A DNA stretch of 5,882 bases from contig DPFD01000030.1 of assembly GCA_003534175.1 (NCBI GenBank), positions 1 through 5,882 of the forward strand, read 5' to 3'. Source of the stretch: Chitinophagaceae bacterium. GTDB lineage: Bacteria > Bacteroidota > Bacteroidia > Chitinophagales > Chitinophagaceae. The notes below the pieces were generated by a model. The model had not been told where the DNA came from. It did no database searches and saw nothing but the letters and a program-made list of their open reading frames with translations. Numbering within the stretch: the first letter of the stretch is position 1; the number at the start of each line of letters is the position of its first letter. A program made the position numbers and the translations under genes. Positions 1 through 5,810 of the stretch are shown here, piece by piece.

Positions 1-18
1 ACGCAGTGGCGCGTCGGG

Positions 19-71
19 GAATCGCCTACCTGTCACGCTCCGTTACCTGAAAGGCAACTTTACCATAACCC
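19..71. repeat. Spacer A of the composite repeat, with imperfect hairpin
   Basis: This spacer begins with GAATC and ends with ACCC, like spacer B at 122-177, and shares with it a core of the type GTTxCCTGAAAGGCAAC. The core at 42-58 can fold as GTTACC / GGCAAC around a TGAAA loop, with one A-C mismatch. The first part (about 24-40) is not conserved between the two spacers. Shared ends and a shared core show that spacer and 25-bp unit are parts of one larger element. Confidence 0.7.
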
Positions 72-121
72 GATGCAAACGAAGTGGCGCGTCGGGGATG
101 CAAACACAGTGGCGCGTCGGG

Positions 122-177
122 GAATCAAACCAAGTATGCATATCACGGTTGCCTGAAAGGCAACCTTACCTCAACCC
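122..177. repeat. Spacer B of the composite repeat, with perfect 7-bp hairpin
   Basis: This is the 56-bp counterpart of spacer A: same GAATC start, same CCTGAAAGG core and same AACCC end. At 147-165 it contains a perfect inverted repeat, GGTTGCC (147-153), loop TGAAA (154-158), GGCAACC (159-165). No T-run follows on either strand, so it is not a standard intrinsic terminator. It is more likely a structural part of the repeated element. Confidence 0.75.
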
Positions 178-294
178 GATGCAAACTCAGTGCCGCGTCG
201 GGGATGCAAACGCAGTGGCGCGTCGGGGATGCAAACTCAGTGGCGCATCGGGATATCGCACACCAGTTTTTACGATACAATAACAGCCCGGTGA

Positions 295-325
295 TTGCCC
301 CTCACGAAATAATGAGTTAATTTAG
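295..325 (+). promoter_or_regulatory. Candidate Bacteroidota-type promoter of the DUF4294 gene
   Basis: TTG at 295-297 is followed after 20 bases by TAATTTAG at 318-325. The Bacteroidota primary-sigma consensus is TTG or TTTG, about 19-21 bases, then TAnnTTTG, so the -7 box has one mismatch. It lies directly before the ATG at 329, so transcription from it would give a leaderless or almost leaderless mRNA. This is a weak match in A/T-rich DNA. Nothing else of note is seen between the repeat and the gene. Confidence 0.3.
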
Positions 326-328
326 TAT

Positions 329-991
329 ATGCTTTCCCGGCTCCATAAGGTTTTGCTGCTTTTCATATTTGCCACTCTGTTCAGAGGCGTAACTTCGTAT
401 GCACAATTCATGAACGACACACTCCAGGTGGACGCCATTGTGTATAATGGGGAAATTATTTCTTATGCAGTACTGTCTGCTGTTGAAATGCAAAGCAAAT
501 ATAAACCAGGCAAGAAGCGCGATGCCGCAGCATACAATCGTTTACGCAATGCCGTTTTTGTAACCTACCCGTATGCCCGGCGCGCAGGTATCATCATGAA
601 TGATATCCATGCTAACCTGGAAGGAATTCAAAACAAAAAAGACAGAAAAAAATACATACGCTCCAGAGAAAAAGATCTGAAACGCGAATTTTCTGACCCC
701 ATAAAAGATTTATCTGTATATCAGGGAAAGGTTCTGATGAAACTAATCCACCGTGAAACCGGTGACAATTGCTACGAAATTATTAAGGAATACAAGGGCG
801 GCCTCAACGCCCGCATGTACCAAACTGTAGCCTTTTTCTATAATTCCAATCTAAAGCAAACCTATGATCCTATCGGAAAGGATACACAAATTGAAAAATT
901 TGTTCTTGAGGTTCAGCGCCACCATGGCTTCACCGATGTACGAAGAAATTCACCCATGCGCGCCAACGTACTGAAAATGGAAGGGTTTTAA
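329..991 (+). CDS. DUF4294 family exported protein
   Basis: This is a 220-residue protein of the DUF4294 family, a Bacteroidota-restricted family without a settled function. Residues 1-26 are a signal peptide: basic start, hydrophobic LLLFIFATLF, probable cleavage near SYA-Q. The mature protein should therefore be periplasmic or envelope-associated; there is no lipobox cysteine. Family features seen are RLRNAVFVTYPYA (residues 71-83), a charged lysine-rich helical stretch (about 100-122), YQGKVLMKLIHRETG (131-145), and the tail NLKQTYDP...DTQIE (174-189). The ATG at 329 is the first possible start, because an in-frame TAG lies at 323-325. Its stop is 4 bp from the stop of the convergent zinc-ribbon gene. 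It stands alone on the plus strand here, so context gives no firm role. The family assignment is from memory of its motifs and is fairly secure. Confidence 0.85.
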   Translation: MLSRLHKVLLLFIFATLFRGVTSYAQFMNDTLQVDAIVYNGEIISYAVLSAVEMQSKYKPGKKRDAAAYNRLRNAVFVTYPYARRAGIIMNDIHANLEGIQNKKDRKKYIRSREKDLKREFSDPIKDLSVYQGKVLMKLIHRETGDNCYEIIKEYKGGLNARMYQTVAFFYNSNLKQTYDPIGKDTQIEKFVLEVQRHHGFTDVRRNSPMRANVLKMEGF

Positions 992-995
992 ACAC

Positions 996-1649
996 TTACA
1001 TAATCCTGAACACTTCCGGGTTCTTCATTCGGCACTGAGTGATATATTTATCCCGCAGCCAGATCATATCCACATAGGGCAAGGAATCTAATAATTCAAT
1101 GGACCTATTGTAATTACTTGAATTGCGTTCCACTTCTGCCAATAATATCCGGTCATTATAGTCATCAAACTTCAACATCTCTTTAAATCGCAACAGGTTG
1201 TTATACCACATATCCTTTTCAAGTTTCGTGAAGTATAATGGCTGTTGCACCCGCAACCGGTCGTTCATCCGCCACATCAAACGAATGCGCAAATACAATT
1301 CTTCATCTTCATTATTAAAATAGTCCGTTTGTATACACTGAATTAAATCCAGTAAATTCAAGGGTTTTGCTACCTGAACATGATGATATTGCTCATCGAT
1401 ATCACGACTCCACGGTATCTCTGCAATCAGGGTGTCTTCCCGCATCCAGAAAATATTGCCACATTTTTCACAACGGGTGATCATTGGGTAATCATCACTG
1501 TTATCACTCACGCGTTTACCATCGGAGTACACTACAAAATCATCCCCATCATCAATCAGAAAGGTTTCATTCAATACAATATAATCACAGGAGGGACACT
1601 TATAAATCCCCAAAGGCTCCGTTTGAGTTGAATCAAAAGTAAATGCCAT
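996..1649 (-). CDS. Uncharacterised zinc-ribbon protein with helical C-terminal region
   Basis: I do not recognise a named family for this 217-residue protein. It has no signal peptide or membrane segment, so it is probably cytoplasmic. Near the N-terminus are two CxxC knuckles, CPSC at 18-21 and CEKC at 60-63, which together form a four-cysteine zinc-ribbon site. The 38 residues between them include a very acidic loop (DDGDD, DNSDD). From about residue 93 the sequence is helical and rich in Leu, Tyr, Arg and Trp. Residues about 165-205 (LLAEVERNSSNYNRSIELLD and following) look like one or two TPR-type helical hairpins. The gene lies 63 bp downstream of PorP/SprF paralogue 2 on the same strand. 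It could be an operon tail gene or be transcribed from its own weak promoter. A nucleic-acid or protein-binding role is possible from the fold but not shown. Confidence 0.8.
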   Translation of the reverse strand: MAFTFDSTQTEPLGIYKCPSCDYIVLNETFLIDDGDDFVVYSDGKRVSDNSDDYPMITRCEKCGNIFWMREDTLIAEIPWSRDIDEQYHHVQVAKPLNLLDLIQCIQTDYFNNEDEELYLRIRLMWRMNDRLRVQQPLYFTKLEKDMWYNNLLRFKEMLKFDDYNDRILLAEVERNSSNYNRSIELLDSLPYVDMIWLRDKYITQCRMKNPEVFRIM

Positions 1650-1657
1650 AGCTCACT

Positions 1658-1688
1658 CAATTTAACAAGCGTCTGTAGCACAACAAAA
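1658..1688 (-). promoter_or_regulatory. Candidate internal promoter for the zinc-ribbon gene
   Basis: On the minus strand TTTTG (plus positions 1684-1688) is followed after 19 bases by TAAATTG (1658-1664). This resembles the Bacteroidota TTTG / TAnnTTTG promoter, but the -7 box is one base short of consensus. It sits in the 63-bp gap after the second PorP/SprF gene and only 8 bp before the ATG at 1649, so its transcript would have almost no leader. It is a weak call. If real, it would uncouple this gene from the secretion operon. Confidence 0.25.
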
Positions 1689-1712
1689 TTTTTGAGGGAG
1701 TATTTCGGGGTA

Positions 1713-2735
1713 TTACCACACATTTCGCGGACATCCCTGATAATATTTATTACCAATCAGGAAGCCTATTTGCACTTCATGTGTACCACGTGAATAATTG
1801 TACAATCTGGAGAAGTTGTAATCATAGGAATAACCAAAGGTGATGGATTGGGCCACCTGCATACCCACATGACCAGAGAACCCGTCATCCGTACGATATC
1901 CCCCTCCAAACCAAAGGAAGTCTTTATACATCCAGCGCGCATTCAAATCGAATTGCACCGGAACCGGACTCACAAATTTCCCCATCACGGAAGGAATGAA
2001 ATTCCATTCGTCGGTTAAATTGAACCGATAACCGGCATGAGCAAAAATATGAGGCACGCTTTTACCTTCTGCCGTGATGGAACCGTCGGTAAAACTTATT
2101 TTTTGGGGATAGATCTGTTGTGCGGAAATACCGGCAAAATAGTTTGCAGAATATAGGTACAAGCCTACATTAATATCAGGCCGGAACCGGTTGAGGATGC
2201 CGGAGCCAAATACAGCGGGGTCTACCGGAATCTCCCATTCCAGCTTATCTGTTTTCAGGGCAATATTGGTAATGCCCGCAGCAATTCCGGCTGAAAGTGA
2301 TGTTTGTGAACTGATGCCCACGTGATACGCATAGGTGGCCATTGCCGTAAAACGATTCAGCGGGCCGGTACGGTCATTGATTATCTGCAAACCAATGCCA
2401 TGATGCGGTTCTGCAGATGAATACTCCCTCCAATACTGGCGGCTGCGCGGATTTTCATCCGGCACATCAAAGGATGTTGCTGTACTGCGTGCATCAGCTT
2501 TACCTATGGCCTTATGTATGGTGAAATAAGTAGTCACCGGCGCGTCGGCAATTCCTACCCACTGATGCCGGTGACTCAATCTGATATCTACATAGTTCTC
2601 AATTCCAGTCAGTGCCGGATTGATAATATACTGATTGGTTAAATACTGGGTATAGTGGGGCTTCTGCTGCCCATACACCGTATGCCCAAACATCATACCT
2701 GCAAGACCTATAACCAATAAAGAACCTTTTCTCAT
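1713..2735 (-). CDS. PorP/SprF family type IX secretion system outer-membrane protein, paralogue 2
   Basis: A 340-residue outer-membrane beta-barrel protein of the PorP/SprF family, which partners T9SS cargo, especially type B sorting domains. A signal peptide covers residues 1-22, with probable cleavage at VYG-Q. The mature start QQKPHYTQYLTNQYIINPAL (23-42) is the family hallmark (xPxxxQYxxxxxxxNPAxtG). Alternating aromatic and small residues in strands such as HHGIGLQII, FAGISAQQIYP, FGGGYR and VQIGFLIG fit a barrel. The C-terminus ends Cys-Pro-Arg (335-337) before Asn-Val-Trp. An extra polar, charged stretch at about residues 76-112 is missing from the paralogue at 4789-5790. The start lies only 4 bp after the stop of the PorE-like gene, which suggests co-transcription and possibly translational coupling. 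Assignment to the family is secure; the specific cargo is unknown. Confidence 0.93.
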   Translation of the reverse strand: MRKGSLLVIGLAGMMFGHTVYGQQKPHYTQYLTNQYIINPALTGIENYVDIRLSHRHQWVGIADAPVTTYFTIHKAIGKADARSTATSFDVPDENPRSRQYWREYSSAEPHHGIGLQIINDRTGPLNRFTAMATYAYHVGISSQTSLSAGIAAGITNIALKTDKLEWEIPVDPAVFGSGILNRFRPDINVGLYLYSANYFAGISAQQIYPQKISFTDGSITAEGKSVPHIFAHAGYRFNLTDEWNFIPSVMGKFVSPVPVQFDLNARWMYKDFLWFGGGYRTDDGFSGHVGMQVAQSITFGYSYDYNFSRLYNYSRGTHEVQIGFLIGNKYYQGCPRNVW

Positions 2736-2739
2736 ATTT

Positions 2740-4731
2740 TTATTGAGATACTACTTTAAATTCTGTACGTCTGTTCAACTGACGCCCCTCAGGGTTATCG
2801 CTGCCATCTTCATTGGTATTATCTGCAACCGGCTGAGTAGCACCATATCCTTTAGACGTTAAGTTTTCTGGTTTCACCCCTTTACCGATGAGGTAGTCTA
2901 CTACACTCTTCGCACGTGCTTCAGACAAACGCTGGTTGTATTTATTGCTACCCTTGCTATCAGTGTGTGCGGATATTTCAACTTTAATATTCGGGTTGGC
3001 TTCAAACATAGCTACCAGTTTATCCAGCTCTGGGAACGACTCCGGTCTCAATTCAGCCTTGTCGTAATCGTAGTACACATTGTTAACTACCACCGGCTTC
3101 TCGATCTCTATAGGGTTAAGGCAAATATCCGGATTCATCAGTTTCAGCATGCTCAGATTGGCCGGTTCTGCAATACGCAATTCGTTGGTAACATAGCCCT
3201 CATTACTGGCAACCGCTTTCAGAGGCATATAATCATCGATCGTGAAACTATAAGAACCATCAGTTCCAGCCTTTTGCGTTCCAATGGTTTGGTTGTTTGA
3301 TGGATTGATTAAACTAACGGTTGCACCCGGTAATGGCACCTTGGTTTCACAATGCACCACGATACCTGATATAGTTTTTGGCAGAATAGTGCGTTGCAGC
3401 GCGAATATTTCCAAACAGCAGGATGCATCGCGATCTGAACTGAACAATACATCTTCCAGAATATTAGAAGCTTTGCCTTTGCTGGCAAAATAAATATCAT
3501 CTTTGTTTGAGTTGAGCGGAGCTCCAAAGTTTTTCACTTCGCCCCATGTTCCACCGGGTGTTCCTTTTACATAATATAAATCCATTCCACCCATACCTAC
3601 GCGGCCATTGCTGGAATACACCAGGCTTTGTGAAGGCACATGATAGTATGGTGCCTGATCATCATTGGCGGTGTTGATGCCTGCTCCCATATTTACCGGT
3701 GGGGTGGCATTGTCCAACTCATCGAGGGTGGTCATCCATAAATCAAATCCACCAAAACCACCCGGCATGTCACTGGAGAATAACAATGTTTTTCCATCAT
3801 TCATCCAAAAAGCTTGTTGAGCATTGTATCCGGGCATATTGATTGCTTCGGGTAATGCAACAGGATTTGTCCACTTTCCATCCTGCATTTTGCTGATATA
3901 CAATGAAGATGATTTTGTTCCGCCGCCAATCGTCCAGCGGTTAAAGATTACCTTATTGCCATCGGGAGAGAATGCAACAGCTCCCTGATGTACATCATTC
4001 ATTTCGGGCAGTCCCATTTTAGCGGGTGCCGAGAATGTACCATTGGTATAAGAAGCCTGATAGACACGGTTGTTGTTCACCTGTAATTTAGGCGCACCTT
4101 CCTCAGGTTTGGTGGATGTATAATATACGGTGTTATCAATCCATACCGGAGCATACAAACCTCCGGTATCGGCCAGGCCGGTTACTTTAGTTACTTTATA
4201 TTGACTCATGTCCACTACATCTGTCTGCACTTTTTGATACTGCAAACTGGCTAATTCTCTTTGGGCGCTTTCGCGGATAGGATCATTTTCAGTGTAGCTG
4301 TTCAGGAATTCATTGAACATGCTTTCAGCTGCTTCATTCTGCTGCATGGCACGCAAGGTGGTAGCATAATGGTAGCGCGCCAGCGGGAAACGCTCTGTTT
4401 TCACCGCATCCTGATAATAAGGCAGTGCTTTTTCATGGAAATGCAGTTTACGATAGCTTTCTGCCAGATTAAACATAGCCTGCTCTTTATCACTCACCGC
4501 AACTTTTTGCTTGGGGGCAACAGCACGATTAGATCCATAAGGAGAAAAACCTCCTGAAGTTCTACCCTTTATTTTTCCTTTGCCCAGCGCTTTCTCATAC
4601 CACCGCGCGGCAGAATAATAATCGCCTTTGGCATAATATTGATCAGCAGCTTTTACGTATTCGTAATTAACCTGGGCATGAAGTGATAAACCTCCAAAAA
4701 CCAGTATCAGCATTAGTAAGCTCTTTTTCAT
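2740..4731 (-). CDS. PorE-like TPR / PD40 propeller / CarboxypepD_reg-like / OmpA peptidoglycan-binding protein
   Basis: This 663-residue envelope protein has the domain order of the T9SS component PorE (Porphyromonas gingivalis PG1058). Residues 1-19 are a signal peptide (cleavage near LHA-Q). TPR-like helices lie at about 22-50 and 84-145. A PD40/WD40-like beta-propeller spans about 180-450 with blade motifs AFSPDGNKVIF (253-263), LLFSSDMPGGFGGFDLW (316-332), SLVYSSNGRVGMGGMDLYYV (369-388) and LFSSDRD (429-435). A carboxypeptidase regulatory-like domain follows at about 453-530 (ISGIVV...PLPGATVSL...TDGSYSF). The C-terminal OmpA domain (about 548-663) has YYDYDKAELRPES, AHTD and LSEARAKSV. 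Asp591 and Arg606 are 15 residues apart, matching the known pair that binds diaminopimelate of peptidoglycan. It probably anchors an outer-membrane secretion or adhesin complex to the cell wall. There is no lipobox cysteine. It lies between two PorP/SprF genes. Bacteroidota often carry several paralogues, so true PorE orthology is not claimed. Confidence 0.92.
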   Translation of the reverse strand: MKKSLLMLILVFGGLSLHAQVNYEYVKAADQYYAKGDYYSAARWYEKALGKGKIKGRTSGGFSPYGSNRAVAPKQKVAVSDKEQAMFNLAESYRKLHFHEKALPYYQDAVKTERFPLARYHYATTLRAMQQNEAAESMFNEFLNSYTENDPIRESAQRELASLQYQKVQTDVVDMSQYKVTKVTGLADTGGLYAPVWIDNTVYYTSTKPEEGAPKLQVNNNRVYQASYTNGTFSAPAKMGLPEMNDVHQGAVAFSPDGNKVIFNRWTIGGGTKSSSLYISKMQDGKWTNPVALPEAINMPGYNAQQAFWMNDGKTLLFSSDMPGGFGGFDLWMTTLDELDNATPPVNMGAGINTANDDQAPYYHVPSQSLVYSSNGRVGMGGMDLYYVKGTPGGTWGEVKNFGAPLNSNKDDIYFASKGKASNILEDVLFSSDRDASCCLEIFALQRTILPKTISGIVVHCETKVPLPGATVSLINPSNNQTIGTQKAGTDGSYSFTIDDYMPLKAVASNEGYVTNELRIAEPANLSMLKLMNPDICLNPIEIEKPVVVNNVYYDYDKAELRPESFPELDKLVAMFEANPNIKVEISAHTDSKGSNKYNQRLSEARAKSVVDYLIGKGVKPENLTSKGYGATQPVADNTNEDGSDNPEGRQLNRRTEFKVVSQ

Positions 4732-4788
4732 ATCTTATTCTTATTACAATTCTTTTATATTGTTGTGTGTTTCTTTGAGGTACTTGGA

Positions 4789-5790
4789 TTATAAACGTGG
4801 ACAAATAAATTCAGCTTCAGGAGTTTTCACTTTTGTTTTTCCGATGAAGGACACTGAAACTTCAAAACTGTTTGAACCGTTTACATATTTACCCAGGTCA
4901 GAAGCATTGATATCGTAACTAACTCCTACCATAAAATTTTTGTGTACAAATCCGGCATAGGGAGATATGGCATCTTCAAAACGATAGTTTGCTCCCAGCA
5001 TTAAATCTGTATTGGCAGCCGCTTTGAACTGCGCATACGCACCCAGCATTTTTTCTTCGGCCGTTCCCTGACGCAGGTACAACAAGTTAGGGGTAATGCT
5101 GAAATTTGGATTCACTGCTATACGCATACCGGCGTGTGCGGTATAACGGATAGGGATAACCGCACCATCAATATTGCTGAACTGATCTTTTGGCTTGGTG
5201 ATGTGTGACATGGCAAAACCACCATAAATGTTTGCTTTCTTTCCGGGCGTTCCGTCGAAATACAGCACCCCCGCTCCCATATCAAATGAAGAAGTGGTAT
5301 TGTTTGCGATGATATCGCCGGTGGGGTTAGATGGATTGTATCCGGTAATTGGATTCCACTGATCTCCAAAAGAAAGCTTATTGGGATTGAACCTGCGTTG
5401 AATAAAACCAAACTGCATACCAATCACTACACGATGGGTTTCATTCACCCCAAATCTTAATCCGGTAAACGCCGCATTACCATAAGCAGTGGTATAGTTA
5501 TATCCGCCATCACCAGCTGTCTGGTTCAGGGCACTGATACCAAAGTTTGCATTTTTATTGGTTTGAAAATCTACCGACACTCCCGGTGTGGAGAACGGTG
5601 ACGTGATGTTTCCCCATTGTGTGCGATAGATAGCCGATGCACGCCAGTCGCCATCAAACACGCCCGTCAGCGCCGGATTGAGCCAGGATGGATACACATA
5701 ATATTGTGTAAAATGAGGATCTACCTGTGCCTTTACATTTTGCATGGCCAGCGTGAGGGAAAACAAACAAATGAACTTAAGTGATTTCAT
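4789..5790 (-). CDS. PorP/SprF family type IX secretion system outer-membrane protein, paralogue 1
   Basis: A 333-residue beta-barrel protein of the PorP/SprF family. It has a signal peptide (residues 1-21, cleavage near VKA-Q) followed by the hallmark QVDPHFTQYYVYPSWLNPAL (22-41). Later strands such as ASAIYRTQW, HRVVIGMQFGFIQRRF, ADLMLGANYR-like TDLMLGANYR (261-270), NFMVGVSYDIN (285-295) and SFEVSVSFIG (308-317) fit an outer-membrane barrel. The end is unusual: a short hydrophilic tail and then Ile-Cys-Pro-Arg-Leu (329-333), sharing Cys-Pro-Arg with the second paralogue. It starts 20 bp after the stop of a type B sorting-domain protein, the same order as sprB-sprF in Flavobacterium johnsoniae. 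It is therefore the best candidate for that cargo's dedicated secretion partner. The next gene follows after 57 bp. Confidence 0.94.
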   Translation of the reverse strand: MKSLKFICLFSLTLAMQNVKAQVDPHFTQYYVYPSWLNPALTGVFDGDWRASAIYRTQWGNITSPFSTPGVSVDFQTNKNANFGISALNQTAGDGGYNYTTAYGNAAFTGLRFGVNETHRVVIGMQFGFIQRRFNPNKLSFGDQWNPITGYNPSNPTGDIIANNTTSSFDMGAGVLYFDGTPGKKANIYGGFAMSHITKPKDQFSNIDGAVIPIRYTAHAGMRIAVNPNFSITPNLLYLRQGTAEEKMLGAYAQFKAAANTDLMLGANYRFEDAISPYAGFVHKNFMVGVSYDINASDLGKYVNGSNSFEVSVSFIGKTKVKTPEAEFICPRL

Positions 5791-5810
5791 AATCTATGCT
5801 TTATTCTACT

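Larger units (their letters stand above)
1..252. repeat. Composite GC-rich intergenic repeat: six 25-bp units in three blocks, split by two hairpin spacers
   Basis: The 25-bp unit reads GATGCAAAC, one variable base, then CAGTGGCGCGTCGGG. Copies lie at 1-18 (only the last 18 bases, cut by the window edge), 72-96, 97-121, 178-202, 203-227 and 228-252. They are nearly identical: copy 2 has GAAG for GCAG, copy 4 has TGCCGC for TGGCGC, and copy 6 has GCATCGGG for GCGTCGGG. Blocks of 1+, 2 and 3 head-to-tail copies are separated by spacers at 19-71 and 122-177 that resemble each other. The unit is more GC-rich than the genes around it. Its length is not a multiple of three, so it cannot encode a constant peptide repeat. 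The array probably continues left of the window. Function is unknown; it looks like a dispersed REP-like or tandem intergenic element. Confidence 0.9.

Noticed and set aside
147..165. Intrinsic terminator
   Set aside because: The stem is good but no T-run follows on either strand, and no gene is seen ending next to it.
1..252. CRISPR array
   Set aside because: The 25-bp units are directly adjacent within blocks, and the two spacers resemble each other instead of being unique. No cas gene is visible.
84..320. Open frames of 78 and 61 codons over the repeat array
   Set aside because: They arise from the 25-bp units. The unit is not a multiple of three, so each copy is read in a different frame. 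The frames run through hairpin spacers and have no signal, domain or family match.
1380..1756. Open frames at 1380-1631 (+) and 1571-1756 (-)
   Set aside because: They are shadows of the zinc-ribbon gene and of the end of PorP/SprF paralogue 2. The zinc-binding motifs support the 996-1649 frame.
2965..4557. Plus-strand and alternate-frame open frames within 2965-3300, 3284-3493, 3309-3527 and 4261-4557
   Set aside because: They lie inside the well-supported PorE-like gene on the minus strand and give low-complexity or unrecognisable proteins.
4732..4788. Promoter between PorP/SprF paralogue 1 and the PorE-like gene
   Set aside because: The 57-bp gap is A/T-rich, but I find no TAnnTTTG box with a correctly spaced TTG on the minus strand.
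5118..5423. 101-codon minus-strand open frame inside PorP/SprF paralogue 1
   Set aside because: It is an alternate frame of a gene with a clear signal peptide and family hallmark, and it has no recognisable content.
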